64,000 bases of DNA from Nephrocerus scutellatus (lineage: Eukaryota; Arthropoda; Insecta; Diptera; Pipunculidae): NCBI GenBank assembly GCA_947095585.1, contig OX352761.1, positions 35,759,260 through 35,823,259 on the forward strand, given 5' to 3'. The stretch's first letter is position 1. Each line of letters starts with the position of its first letter. This document shows positions 1-12,404 of the stretch, piece after piece. The translations under genes were made by a program, and so were the position numbers. Under the pieces are notes generated by a model. The model saw nothing but the letters and a program-made list of their open reading frames with translations. It did not search any database and was not told the origin of the DNA.

Positions 1-150
1 CGAGGTCCGAGGGGCCTCAAATAGAAAGTATTGTACTGACATGTGTGCTAAATTTTAATAAAATCGGGCTTTGGGAAGTGGGTTCAAAATTGATCAGAAA
101 ATCTGACAAGCCAGCCAGCCACGTGCACGTGAAGTTAATATAGAGAATTT
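1..150 (+). repeat. Family A repeat, 3' part cut by window edge
   Basis: The stretch matches the right end of the commonest dispersed repeat here: a unit with GACATGTGTGC, then AAAATCGGGCTTTGGGAAGT, a CCAGCCAGCC run, and the terminal TTAATATAGAGAATTT followed by an A-run. It is non-coding. The left part lies outside the window. Confidence 0.85.
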
Positions 151-2090
151 AAAAACAAATGATGGCGAATGTTAAAGTAGTTTGAGATTAATACAAAATC
201 AAGTTTAAAAAAATTCAAAACAAGATAACGGTACATTAGAGATCTTTTTGCGAAATGAGTCAGGCAGGCATGCATATAAATCGGTTCATAAGATTAGAAG
301 TACCATATATATGAATGAAAAAAGTTCTGTTTTGGTTTTTTTATGAAAATTGATTTTTTTTTTTATTCATACTTAAGATATAATTTTTAATAATGAATAG
401 AAACACCTTTCTACCAGATAACGCTGTCATTTTTCAGCTTTGTACCACCTAGCGCCATAATAAGATATTACAGCCCAAACCAATACGCCCCTTCTCTGCT
501 TTGGTGGTGGTTTAAAAAGGTGTTTGGCACTACGAATCACATGACGAACGGTATAGATTTACTTGCTGTTTCTCTGATTTTAGCTGTCGAAACAACTAAA
601 TTTGAGGATAGTCTGACAATTTTTCGTTTTGCCGTTGCTGTTGCTGGGCCATGGAAACATTTCCTTTGTAATTTTTCCCGCAAATTTTCAGATCCTTTAA
701 ATAAATCCCAACAGTATGACCACTCCGATTGATCTTGCAACTGATAGCTCGCTTAGAAACCCTTCCAAGGGTAAACATCTATTTCTCTATCTATCTATTG
801 GTAAAATGAACCATTTCGCAAGCAACGATTGTACTTTAACTGCTTCCAAAATTATGAACCAATTTAAATGCATGCCATTCTGACTTATTCAGTTAAAGTT
901 TCATAAAATTATCGTTAGCTTGTTCTCGTAAAATTTTGGAAATTACTATTGCATTCAACATGATACATGAACCACTGTTCCTTACACCACTTTTTTTTCT
1001 CTCACTGCCATATAATGGGAGAAAGATAATTTATAACTATATCTACCTCTAATAATAACAATTTCAGTTAAGGAAAATAACGTAAGTCTTTTATGAAATG
1101 TAGATCAGTTACAATACTAATACATATAGCAGTTGCAGGCACATTTTTACCTTGAGCCACGAGTTATTATTCCAAAACACTCTTTGCATTATAGATAAAT
1201 CATAGAATGCGTTCAAGAATAAAGTTGGAGACCAATTCAGATTTGGCATGCACACGTTCAACAATTACGGTTCTATATCCGTTCGCCACCAAGCAGCAAG
1301 TATTCATCGTTATGCGACAAAACCCTGCCATTATCCATTTACACGCAGATGACTCTAGTGTGCCAAGCGCTGGCGATGCATGAATCGCTCTTTTTGGAAG
1401 GAATGACAGGGAAAAGTCAATTAAAAAAGTTAAATAAATCATAACACAGTATACGATATCCTTACGGTGATTGGTATAAGCCACAACAAAAAATAATTAC
1501 AAAGAGCTACTGTCAGTAGTTACTTGTTCTCAGATAAGATTCCTTACTTCGGTTCAAAAAATCAAAAACGATTCACCTAAAATAATTTTTAGAACCGGGC
1601 GGTGCAATGATTAGATTTTTGTCTGTACGTCAACGGGTTGACGCACCGCAATAGCAATACAAACATAATCAAAAATATTACCTGTTTTGCTATAACTCCT
1701 CATAGAGATTGATAATGAGTGATATTGGATCTTACGGGTACATAATCTTCATCACACTGTTTCTAACGTCAAAAAAGTATCATTATAAGTTTATAAACTG
1801 AGGTAATCTGAAATAATCAAGATTCGAAACTGTATAACAACAAATTAAGTAATGATTATTACACAAAAAGTTAAGAAAACATATATTTTACTGAACGTCG
1901 TTTATTTGTGAATATGAGCGAAAGCAATATGTTAGTACTTTATTAAAAAGTTCCATAACATCACTTTTTTGATACCTCATGAACGATCATGCACAATCAC
2001 ATATACATGGAACCTACTGAAATACGCAACGCCCTAACGCAGTGTTATTCGAATTTCCAATTTTGATAATACTAAATAAAAACTTAAAAA
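151..2090. other. Unassigned AT-rich DNA
   Basis: I see no gene or known element. Several open frames of 60-95 codons occur on both strands (for example 1200-1484 on the minus strand), but none shows a recognisable domain and base composition does not change across them. Confidence 0.5.
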
Positions 2091-2096
2091 AGAGCA

Positions 2097-2160
2097 TGGT
2101 AGGCTGTGTCGAAGGGTTTTGAGCGTGACAACGTCTGTCCGGGACGAAAGAAAAGAAAAC
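2097..2160 (+). repeat. Module M (GGTAGGCTGTGTCG block)
   Basis: A block reading GGTAGGCTGTGTCGAAGG then TTTTGAGCGTGACAACGTCT and GTCCGGGAC recurs in reverse at 25965-26050 and in part at 34264-34325. It contains the near-palindrome GACAACGTCTGTC, which is also found at the 3' hairpin of the C Helitron at 41768-41780. Function unknown; probably part of a Helitron-like element. Confidence 0.6.
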
Positions 2161-2189
2161 AAAGATCTTGATCTTGAAGTAAGAGCTGT

Positions 2190-3490
2190 TAAAAAAATAT
2201 GTGCGTGTAATCTTTACGCGCGGTTGGAGTGAAATTTTTTGACGTTGTGGCCAATATTACGATTAAATTAAAAGGCACGAGTCGCTTGAGAAATTGCTTA
2301 GTTCCCGAAATTCCAGACCATAATGATCATATTCCAGAATTCCCATAGGAAGAAGTCTTATAGTCGCATATTTGTCCTACATTCCATGTTTCATACGAAT
2401 CCCTTGAGAAATGGCTTGGTTCCAAAAATCCCAGACCCTATTGGCTAGATCCCAGAATTTCCATAGGAACAAGTCTTGTAGTCGCACATTAGTCCTACAT
2501 TCCGAGTTTCATACGAATCCCTTGAGAAATGGCTTGGTTCCAAAAATCCCAGGCCCTATTGGCCAGATCCCAGAATTTCCATAGGAACAAGTCTTATAGT
2601 CACATATTAGTCCTACATTCCGAGTTTCATACGAATCCCTTGATAAATGGCTTGGTTCCAAAAATCCCAGGCCATATTGGCCAGATCCCAGAATTTCCAT
2701 AGGAACAAGTCTTATAGTCACATATTAGTCCTACATTCCGAGTTTAATACGAATCCCTTGAGAAATGGCTTGGTTCCAAAAATCCCAGACCCTATTGGCC
2801 AGATCCCTGAATTTCCATAGGAACAAGTCTTATAGTCACATATTAGTCCTACATTCCGAGTTTCATACGAATCCATTGAGAATTGGCTTGGTTCCAAAAA
2901 TCACAGGCCCTATTGGCCAGATCCCTGAATTTCCATAGGAACAAGTCTTATAGTCACATATTAGTCCTACATTCCGAGTTTCATACGAATCCATTGAGAA
3001 TTGGCTTGGTTCCAAAAATCACAGGCCCTATTGGCCAGATCCCAGAATTTCCATAGGAACAAGTCTTATAGTCACATATTAGTCCTACATTCCGAGTTTC
3101 ATACGAATCGCTTGTGAAATGGCTTGGTTCCAAAAATTCCAGGCCCTATTGGCCAGATCCCAGAATTTCCATAGGAACAAGTCTTATAGTCACATATTAG
3201 TCCTACATTCCGAGTTTCATACGAATCCCTTGAGAAATGGCTTGGTTCCAAAAATTCCAGGCCCTATTGGCCAGATCCCAGAATTTCCATAGGAACAAGT
3301 TTTATAGTCACATATTAGTCCTACATTCCGAGTTTCATACGAATCCCTTGAGAAATGGCTTGGTTCCAAAAATCCCAGGCCCTATTGGCCAGATCCCAGA
3401 ATTTCCATAGGAACAAGTCTTATAGTCACATATTAGTCCTACATTCCGAATTTCATGCGAATCTCTTGGGAAATGGCTTAGTTCCCAAAG
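2190..3490 (+). repeat. Family C Helitron-like repeat with ten-unit 118-bp array
   Basis: A unique leader (2190-2280, including GCGCGGTTGGAGTGAAATTT) is followed by a tandem array. The landmark TCCTAC occurs at about 2375, 2493, 2611, 2729, 2847, 2965, 3083, 3201, 3319 and 3437, an exact 118-bp period. Units are nearly identical in the centre and more divergent at the edges. The leader and unit recur inverted at 20480-21010, and the leader also bounds the Helitron at 41757-42445, so this is probably a non-autonomous Helitron. Small open frames in the array have no coding value. Confidence 0.85.
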
Positions 3491-3497
3491 TACTGAC

Positions 3498-3585
3498 ATT
3501 TAAAAGTGGGACATTTAACAGTGTGAGCATTAACAGTGACCACAACAGTGGGACATTTAACAGTGGACATTTAACATTTTACTTT
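3498..3585 (+). repeat. Short tandem repeat, GGGACATTTAACAGTG type
   Basis: GGGACATTTAACAGTG and shortened variants (GTGGACATTTAAC, GAGCATTAACAGTG) follow each other between the 118-bp array and unassigned sequence. Confidence 0.6.
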
Positions 3586-3714
3586 TTGAACATGCACCCC
3601 CTTATACCTTATAGTGAGACGTTGTCACGACAAAGGAATTGATGGTTTATTTAAACTTTATGAAAGGATTTTAATTTTAATAATGTTGTAAACTATATGA
3701 AATATTGTAATGCG

Positions 3715-4150
3715 GTTATAGTTATATTACAGAACAAGGAAAGTGGAGTTTATCGTGCGAGGACGAAGCTTCGGCAATCTAACGAGCACGATGAGCACTT
3801 TTTTGCGAGTCGTGTACGCTATTTTTCGCGCGTCCAAACCGGTTTTTTTTTGCTAAATCGAGAGAGAAGCAGAAATGTGAGAATGTGTGTTCGCTGTGAC
3901 TGCAGTAAATAACAAAGAAATGAATTTTTCACGCGTCCAAACCGGTTTTTTCTGCTAAATAGTGAGAGAAGCAGAAATCACAAACGACAAACAAAAGAGA
4001 ATTCTTGCTCATGTGTTCATACAATGTGTTCGCTGAGATTGTAGTAAATAACAAAAGACGTTTATATCATAACATAACTAGTGCTGTTATGGGCTACTTT
4101 CGAGGCTAGTTTATAGCGTACGAAACAGTCACTTTCGTCTATGGGCGTGT
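3715..4150 (+). repeat. Family D repeat
   Basis: It starts near AAGGAAAGTGGAGTTTATCG and ends near TTCGTCTATGGGCGTGTGAA. Two inner blocks each contain CCAAACCGGTTTTTT, a pyrimidine/purine run and GCAGTAAATAACAAA, so the inside is itself duplicated. Other copies lie at 14485-14660, 39563-39855, 44088-44530 and 63570-63895. No coding capacity; the open frame at 3697-3912 is incidental. Confidence 0.75.
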
Positions 4151-5515
4151 GAAAGAGATATTATTTGTAACAAATTACCGACTACAACTTTTCGTGTGTA
4201 CCAGTAGTTGTTTAAAAAAAATTTAATAACTTTTTGCAATCTTTATTAAAAAGTATTGGTCGTTTGTTGTAAAGAAATTATTATATCTTCAAATATGCAT
4301 TGTAGGTAAAATGTATACTTATTTGTTTACATTCACAAGTAGGGTAAAAAAGTTCGACTTGAAAGCCGTTTACGTAGTGCCAAACTGTATATATTCGCAT
4401 ACGTTTGGTGTTGTAGTAAAGAATCCTTCCGCCAATCTAACACAAAAGTCAAGAGAATTATGACGATGATGGGTTTAACTTCCGAGTGATCAGAAGAAGC
4501 AATAAAGTAAACAAAGAACAAGAAGTGGGTATCTTCCCCACAACAACCAACACAAATAATAAATGCTACAGGAAGCACAACTCTGACGTAGTGCAGTGTG
4601 CAACAATAATAATAACAGTTACTGTGGCTGAATTTATGAAGTGTGCCGTATGCAACCGGCATGACACGTGCCAAAGCCATTTCACCCAGAATATTGAAGT
4701 TTTTCAAGATACAAAAAACTATGAACTCATCTGTTATTGAAAGCATTAATTTCAATCTTGCCAAATATGTTCGACAGGTCCTACTTTCGTTTTAGGTTGC
4801 ACATTCAATATTTGAATATTTGAATAGTTTTTTGTAAAATAGATACATTTTCTGCTTACATTCCTCAGGCAGTTTTTAGTTCACCTTGATTCTATATGCA
4901 CTTATGGCTCCGGCTAAACCAGACCATCGATCCGAAGCAATCTCACAATCGAGGTTGTCATGTGCAGAGACAATGTGCACAGCTTTCGATCAGTTTCAAT
5001 GTTAGGATTCTATTCTTTATAAAAGGAAAAGAAGTAACATTATTTTGACAATCCAGTACTGTATAGAAGATGAGGTACCATTTTTGCTCATGACGTGGCC
5101 AAAAAGCGGCTTGTGCGCAGGGGAGAATTATAATTATCCCGTTATCTTGGTCGTTTCTTTCGTACGATGATCTTTTGAACAGTTACTACATGTGTCTTAT
5201 AAGCGATATTTTTCCGCGTCTGAGAATATAAAATTACCCGATTAACGCTTGTTTTCTGGAGTATAGACAAACACCCAAGTTTTGACGTCATGTGTGATGT
5301 GATTTTGCACTTGATTAAATTTCTTCTACATGTCCTTGCTCTATAATCTACACACTCCTTCTTCTGAGCGTTTGTCAACCGGGATCCGGACCTTTGGTTT
5401 CCCGCGTCAGTATAATCTGACATCACATCAGAGTCTCCAATCACTTTTGCCACCGTCATAAACGGCTTTAATGTATATAAACAGGTAAATGTCTATAAAA
5501 CTATAAACATTTTTA
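4151..5515. other. Unassigned DNA with small open frames
   Basis: Two overlapping open frames (4486-4740 plus, 84 codons, with a Cys-rich stretch MKCAVCNRHDTC; 4333-4764 minus, 143 codons, hydrophobic) and one at 5142-5459 (minus, 105 codons) are present. I recognise no family and cannot tell coding from chance. Confidence 0.3.
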
Positions 5516-5519
5516 CATC

Positions 5520-5870
5520 ACCTACATAAGGGTGAAAATCTGATCAGTTGCTGGTTTGCCTGGGATGAAGCCACACTGTTACGGGCCAATAATGACTTAA
5601 GCGTATTGCTATCCTGTTTTGAAGTAGAAAATCATATATGAGGTACTCAACCACGTTATACAATGATAATTACTGCTCTTATGATATCTGCTTTCTTATG
5701 TACGGGGCATTATGATGCCTCTTCTTCAGCTTTCTGGTATTACTCTAACTCCAATATGAGAAACTTCTTTTTATGAATTGCTTGGACTATGTAGGCGCTC
5801 CTGATTTAGTCAGCTCCGCAGTGATTCTGTTTAAACCAGAGACCTTACTATTCGTGAGCCGATTTGTCGC
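5520..5870 (-). pseudogene. RTE-like non-LTR retrotransposon, RT fragment
   Basis: Read on the minus strand, several frames give pieces of an RTE-type reverse transcriptase in the right order: ITAELTKSGAP (5' side), then a NYHCITWLSTSY stretch equivalent to the NYRGITLL motif, then QCGFIPGKPATDQIFTL, equivalent to the QCGFRPGKSTxDQIFTLRQ block. Stops and frameshifts separate the pieces and the catalytic YADD part is missing. In life the protein would copy element RNA into DNA at a nicked target. The fragment may reach further 5' (to about 6060), but homology there is not clear. A relic, not a working gene. Confidence 0.65.
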
Positions 5871-6700
5871 TCCCAAAATGCCATTGTACTGTTCTTCTTA
5901 GCTCTATATTTTTCTTCGCGTGTTTGCGTTCTATGAGATTGTGGCATTTCTCGGTATTCAACATTCTTACATTCAGTCGCTAGCTACGCCTTCCTAAGAT
6001 GGAGTCTGCGGTACTAATGACAGTATTTTAAAGGCGTCCCAATTTCCCAGACATAGAGTTCCCGTTCGACTACTTCTTTTTTTCTTATTATTGTTTAGCT
6101 CTTCATAATTTTTATTTTTTTAAATCATAAAAATTTAAGACAAAAGAACCAAATTTACAAATCTTCATCAAAGCCCTGAATTGGAGGTTTCCCGGGTGAA
6201 ATTGGCCAAGCTACGAGGAACCGCAGAGAGTCTTCAAGAAGTCCATTTGAGTTCAGCTTTTTCACTCATCCTTGGTGCAATGTTTGGCGTTGGAGCTAAT
6301 CGGCTCGATAGTTGTGCGTGCCTTTTTCGTTTGTTAGGCCTGGTACTACAAACGAATCCGGTACAATTCACTGTCGAGATGGCCTTCAAGAAAGAAGTCA
6401 GCTAGTTCCTGAAAGACCGAATTTTCAATGGAGGTTCCAAGAATTTTGAGGGCTCACGTATGTTATTTTTTTTTGTAATATTTTCTTGGTCAAGGTTTTT
6501 TGTAGTTTTTCTTGGCCATGATCCATTCATTAAAGCATTTGGACTCGCGTCGTTTTAGTTTTGTGATCATTCAGGGAGTATTGGCAATAAGTTTAAATAT
6601 ATAAAAAAAAATCTGTCCGATACTCGCCTTCGGCCCAGCGGTTACTACTGAACTTAATTTTTAATCGGAGAAACGTTTGTAAATCTTAAGAATTAACACA
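5871..6700. other. Unassigned DNA
   Basis: A 74-codon open frame (6181-6405, plus) is present without a recognisable domain. Nothing else is supported. Confidence 0.4.
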
Positions 6701-6703
6701 AAA

Positions 6704-9226
6704 CATCATAAAAATGAAATCGTTATGCGGGCGATTTCAATGTACACAATTCTGGGTGGTTTCGCCATTCTGGCCAGACAAAACCCGAAGGAAGGTGTGT
6801 TGAGTTATTCGCTGAGTTTAATCACCTCACTCAGCTTGTAATTGAGCCTACACGAATACCTGACATTGTAAATCATTCCGCAAACACCCTTGACTTATTT
6901 CTTACCTCTCGTCCTGATAAATACTCCATCAATGTATTATCGCCTCTAGGCTCGTCAGACCATTGTGTATCAGCTAATTTCTCGTTAATAATCCACGTAG
7001 CTAGAGAAAAACTCCCAAAAAAATAGTATGGCAATACAAGAAAGCCAATTGAGACGGCCTTAACAACTTCTTTGGTAGATTTAACTGGTCGCTATTGTTT
7101 CGCGATAGCAACGTGGATACCGCCGCTGATGCAATCACAAACATCATTCTTATTGGTGTGAGAAAGCTTATCCATTTCAGGAATAAGTCGATTAAACCAA
7201 AGGAAGATGGATGGAATAACTCGAGCTGAAAAGATGCTTCTAGGATTAGAGAGGTATGCTTTCAGTCTTACAAGGCAACCCCTGCTGAGGAAAACCGAAC
7301 AAATTTGAAACGAGCCAGAAATGATTGCAATGCCCATCTTCGGCGAGTGAAAATCGTCTACGACCAAAAATTGAGGCAAAAAATACTACAATGTCCCAAA
7401 GGTCGTAAAATTTTTTGGTCATTCGCGAAAAGAATCAAAAATACAGCCTCGTCGGCCATTCCAACGCTCATTTATAATGACACTCCAATTGTCAACTCTA
7501 AAGGCAAAGCCAATCTGTTTCCTGTACATTTTGCAGCTAGCTCCACGCTTCCAGATTGTGCATTGATGCCGCCTGCACCTCAGAGTATTGAACACTCTAT
7601 GGGACAGATCTTCATTCGTACTCGTGCAGTTGCTAGAGTTTTAAACGATCTCAACATTCACAAATCCGCTGGGCCAGATGGTATTTCCCCACTAGTTCTG
7701 AAGAGGTGTTCTTCCAAGCTGGCATTACCATTGCGTGAGCTTTTTCATCTATCCTATTCTTCTGGACTCTTCCCGAGAAGTTGGAAAACAGCTTTTGTCC
7801 AGCCCATACCCAAAAAAGGCGAGCCGTCGTCTCCTTCTTCGTACCGACCCATAGCACTTACATCCATTCTTTCCAAGGTCATGGAAACGCTGATAAATTT
7901 TCAGCTCATGAAATATCTTGAAACTAATGACCGGCAGTACGGATTTCGTGGGCAACGCTCTACTGGTGATTTGATGGCATATCTCACCTAACAATGGAAC
8001 CGGTCTTTGCATCAATTTGGAGAAAGCAAAGCTGTTGCACTCGATATCTCTAAGGTATTTGACATAGTTTGGCATCAAGCTCTTTTGTCCAATATGCGTG
8101 CTTATGGAGTTGATGATAAGCTGATTCACTCGATTAGAAGCTATATTTTAGACCGCTCAATTCAAGTTGTATATGATGGTTTCAAGTCTGGCGTTCCCCA
8201 GGGCTCTATTTTGTCCCCGACACTTTTCCTCATTTTTATTAATGATCTCTTATCTTTGACTTCTAATCCAATTCACTTTTTCGCTGACTACACAACTCTC
8301 AGCTTCTCATATAAGTTTGAGGAACGTCCCTCCACTTCTCTTGTGTAACTCAAACAACTACGTATATTAAGTACGTTAAATTCTGACCTAGACAGCATAA
8401 TACAATGGGGAGAAATCAATCGAGTAGAATTTAAAACTTCCAAAGCCCAATTCTGTCTCCTGTTGTCTAAGCGAATCCTAAATCCCATGTCATTATCTAT
8501 GAATGGCACTTGCATCGAAGAAACTGAAAATCTCGCGCAATTCTTGGTATGTGCGTTAACGTCAAGCTTCGTTGGAATGACCACATATTTACCGTCGCTA
8601 AAAATGTTGCAAAATGTTTAGGTTTTCTAGCCCGGTGCAAGAAATATTTCACTCCCTCTGATCTGGCTACCGTATACAAGGCTTTTTTTCGCCCAAAACT
8701 TGAGTACAATTGCCATATCTAGTCTGGTGCGCCTAAGACTACTTTGCATCAGATAGATAGAATACAAAACCGCGCGATAAAACTTATCGGTGACAAAAAT
8801 ATAGCGAAATCAATAGATTCGCTTGAACACCGCAGGAACGTTTCTTGCTTGTCACTGTTTTATCGCTTCTTCTACCAGCGGTGCCCAAGAGAAATAGCCA
8901 GCAGCATGCCACCTCTCCTTGAATTCAACCGCAATACTCGTGGCGCTCTAAATGCTCATCAGTTTACCCTCAAGCCCATCTTCGGAAGTACATTTAAATT
9001 CAGGGATTCGTTCTTCAGCCGTACAACACGTATGTGGAATGCTATGCCAAGCTCTGTCTTCCCACATCACTATGATCCAAACGCATTCAAAAGAGAAGCT
9101 TATAGACATCTCCTTTTTTTCTCCTCCTTTTCCTTAACGCCCACGCTGTGCCAAGCATATAGCCGACCATTATAAGGGTGCGAACCTCTTTAAGCGTGCA
9201 CGAATTATAAAAAATAAAAAAACCCT
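6704..9226 (+). pseudogene. CR1/jockey-like non-LTR retrotransposon, copy 1 (EN-RT)
   Basis: 5'-truncated second ORF of an APE-type non-LTR element. In order: the end of the endonuclease (GDFN-type stretch near 6730, SSDH-like motif near 6955), the pre-RT region, and RT blocks 7305-7991 (HKSAGPDGISPLVLK, YRPIALTSILSKVMETL, RQYGFRGQRSTGDL) and 8007-8348 (VALDISKVFDIVWH, GVPQGSILSPTLFLIFINDL). The active-site box reads FADYTTL instead of FADDTxL, so the second catalytic Asp is lost. The C-terminal part is 8744-9175. Stops (one at the TCACCTAA near 7986) and frameshifts break it. The 3' end is an A-rich AAAAAATAAAAAAA tail near 9210-9226. A sister copy in opposite orientation lies at 21550-24250, a deleted third at 11915-12345. 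CR1 versus jockey clade is not settled by eye. Confidence 0.88.
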
Positions 9227-11500
9227 TTTCAATCAAAGGCGATCCTACGATTCGTCATGTAAGAATTTCGTCTCGAGTACCGAGTGGTTTTTGCTTAATC
9301 TCCAAATCTTGGATCCGTATGTAGCTAGTCATACGATATTTTCTGATTCGTACACCTGCAGGGGTGATGTTCAAATTAAGTTTCCTGATTTAAAGATAGG
9401 CTCCGCTGCTTTAAGCAACCAAATGTGCTACCATATTCAGGTGAAGGAGTTGTTCCGATATCTACAACTACTGCCGAAGATGAAATCAGATGTGCTAATG
9501 ACTGTTGCACTGCTATTCTTCTAGATCCCGAATGTAGACATTCCCTTGATTAAGGGTGACTCCTACAGCTGGTTTGCTGCTGTAAGCTGTTTCTTATTAG
9601 CTTCTTATTGAATGTTGTAATTTTTCGATAAATGTTTTCCAATTTATTTTAACGGTAAAAATACTAATTTTATCGAAGTTTCGAAGTTTTGGTCAATAAA
9701 TCGGCAATGAGTACTAAGTACCATTTGAAATGGAAACTATTCTGCATTTTTGCCAGCAATAACTCTTTAAGGTTTCTCCTTGTTTGGTTCGTTTCAGAGA
9801 ACGGTAGTTCTTTGCAACTTAAGCCAGGTAAGCAAAGCTTCATTTTTCTTCCTTTTTGTTTTTTATAACATTTGTTAACGAGTTTTCTTTAGTTTCTCAG
9901 TTTCTCACTTAAAAACTATTTTAACACCATTTTTCAAAATTAAAATTTTTTTTTAGAAATTTTAATTCTGATTTTATATTCTTATTGGGCTGTAATGGTT
10001 TCATAATTTGTATTTTTATTTAAATAATATTATTGCTATGAAATACCTATTTTATATGAACTTTAATTTAATAGCATTTAAATTTTTTAATTCATTTTCT
10101 TAGGTTTCTAATTAATTTGCTGTCAGATATCACACTTGTTGCCATTACGAAAAATAAAAATTAAACTTAACTATCCCGCTAAAGCCGGAATTTTATTGGA
10201 ATTCGCTATGTTAAACACTTATTCATATACGTCTTTTATGCAGGCAAGCACGCTTACACATTCACGTCAATATAATATTTCTTGGCGCCACTATAACTAT
10301 AAAAACTTACGACAAAAATTAAATGACTTAAACTGGCCCATTCATTATGACGACGCCGTCGAATTTAAAGTCCGTTCAGAATCTTCTTGATAGTCGTCCA
10401 CAGCCAAACACATATAAAAAGAAACGATTAACAAAAAGAACAAACAAAACATACATATCAACCAAGAACCAAGTAGGTGCACTGGCACTGGCTCCGCACT
10501 TGGAACTCCAAACGGCATATGAGAACACAAAAAGATATATTCTTATATGTGCATGGTTGAATCTTAAATAAGAAAAGTGGACATGGAAAAATGGGGAACA
10601 TTCGTGCGGACCGAACTGGAACTTATCTGCTCTTATTATGATTTATGCACAAGGAGTCCCTAAATAATAAATAATATGAAATGTCGAGTAAAATAAATCT
10701 TTTCGAGTTTGTAATGTGTCCATCATCCGTCCGAAAATCTATCCTTTGGCGATTAGTACGTTGCGCCGCAAGCGTGTGATTTTACATCGTCATTTTTATA
10801 GTGACTCTTTAAATATTGCAGACTCCAAAGGGTCTTTTCCCAATAGAAGAAGCAGGAAAAATAAGAGTTAAAAGGTGTTTTTTGTGCAATGTGACTTAAA
10901 TCTGTCAAATTAGTCTTGCTGATATCTTTGCCGTTGCCTGTTGTTGGTTCTTTGTCATAAGGACAAGACCTTAAATAAGCAGCATATTTTTGTTTCACAA
11001 GTAAACTGTGGAAATGTTGAATACTTGTATTGTCATGTAACTATGCACAAGCAATAAATGGGTGATAATTATTTGTTTGGACTGCACAGCTGGCTAAATT
11101 TTCTTTCATTTGTATAAAATACGTAACAACTACATATATCCCGAATTTTAAAAATGTATATTATTTTCTTAAAAAATTAAATATTTGTAATCTAAGGGGA
11201 AGTATTTAAATTTCTAAGCATTTAGCAGAAAACTAACCACTCTGAACAAAAAATAGCAAGACATTTCATATAAACCTCGAGCTTTACGTCCAAATCATTT
11301 ATAATTATGTTGACGTTTTAAATTTTTAGCTTTGTATACCGAATATGTACATATTATATATTCATAATTATAAAGAATTCATGAATCAATAAAAGTTGAT
11401 GATATGGCCTGGACGTGCATGTGCATCAGGAACATACTCGTAACTGCTATTATAAAATAAGGCTTTTAAGCAGAGTTTCATCTTTAAATACTAGTTCTAG
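9227..11500. other. Unassigned AT-rich DNA
   Basis: Contains an 84-codon open frame (10136-10390, plus), basic and aromatic-rich and ending YDDAVEFKVRSESS, and an overlapping 74-codon frame; neither is recognised. 9600-10130 and 11030-11400 are very AT-rich with homopolymer runs. Confidence 0.35.
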
Positions 11501-11504
11501 TAAA

Positions 11505-11840
11505 AAATGGAGGCGTGGCCACAATACGACGGGGCTGGAATCTTCAGTAAATGTATATTACATTTTTTTTTAATTTTACTTCTTTTTTAAAATTTCTTTT
11601 GCACTCAACAGATTTCTCATAAGTGCTATATTTTTTGAAATATTTGCAAAAACTCGAAAAACTGTCCAAGTAAAGTGCCACTTCCGGTTGGCCGATTTCA
11701 GCCAAAATCAACTGGGACCTCCCAATTTATGTAAAACGCTTACATATGAATTTAAATCCCCATCGATTCAACCGTCTTGGCTGTAGAGTGGATACAGGCG
11801 GACAGAGATTTTTTTGCTTTTTCTGACTCATGAGATACGG
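11505..11840 (-). repeat. Family E repeat
   Basis: Inverted relative to 52455-52800. Shared landmarks, read on the minus strand, are ATCTCTGTCCGCCTGTATCC, a CCACTCTACAGCC block, AAAACTGTCTAAG-like and TGAGAAATCTGTTGAGTGCA segments, and CATTTACTGAAGATTCCAG. Non-coding. Confidence 0.65.
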
Positions 11841-11914
11841 AAATGGGTAAAACTACAAAAATCCCGAGTTCAAAAATTTCCATGATTACTGTACTTCCTT
11901 TTACTATGTAAATA

Positions 11915-12345
11915 GAAGCTATCTATTAGACCGCTTAATTCAAGATGTATTGGACGGTTTCAAGTCTAAAGTTCATAACTTAAATGGTGGCATTCCCCAG
12001 GGTGATTGAGCACCACAGGAACGTTTGTCTTGCCACTGTTTTATCGCTTCTTCCATCAGCGGTGCTCAAGAGAAATAGCCAGCTGCATGCCACCTCTCCT
12101 TGAATTCAACCGTTCTAAATGCTCATCAGTTTACCCTTAAGCCCATCTTCGGATGTTCAGTTAAGTTCAGGAATTCGTTCTTCAGCCGTACAACTCGTAA
12201 GTGTAACGCTCTGCCAAGCTCTGTCTTTCCACAGGCATTCAAAACACAGCTCATAGATATCTCCTCTTTTCTCCTCCTTTTCCTTAACGCCCACGCTGTG
12301 CCAAGCATATAGCCGAGCATTATAAGGGTTCGATCCCCTTATTAT
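11915..12345 (+). pseudogene. CR1/jockey-like copy 3 with large internal deletion
   Basis: 11915-12005 matches the RT stretch of copies 1 and 2 (LLDR...QDVLDGFKSKVHNLNGGIPQG). At CCCCAGGGTGATTGAGCACC it jumps directly to the C-terminal region (HRRNVSCL equivalent), so about 0.8 kb of the parent, including the FADD box, is gone. 12100-12312 then follows the C-terminal ORF (LNAHQFTLKPIFGCSVKFRN) to the AAGGGTTCGATCCCCTT end. Non-functional. Confidence 0.85.
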
Positions 12346-12404
12346 CGCAGGTAATAAGTCACCTAATTATTAATATGGAAACTTGCAATAATGTTCATGA
12401 TTTA

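Noticed and set aside
2509..2721. Repetitive open frames in the 118-bp array
   Set aside because: 118 is not a multiple of three, so no frame is kept along the array; the frames are chance.
2190..3490. CRISPR-like array
   Set aside because: Units are contiguous with no unique spacers, and the DNA is clearly eukaryotic.
4333..4764. 143-codon hydrophobic minus-strand frame as a host membrane protein
   Set aside because: No recognisable signal or domain, overlaps an equally plausible plus-strand frame, and lies beside a repeat.
10136..10390. Possible small host exon
   Set aside because: No convincing splice sites, homology or codon bias by eye; listed only as unassigned.
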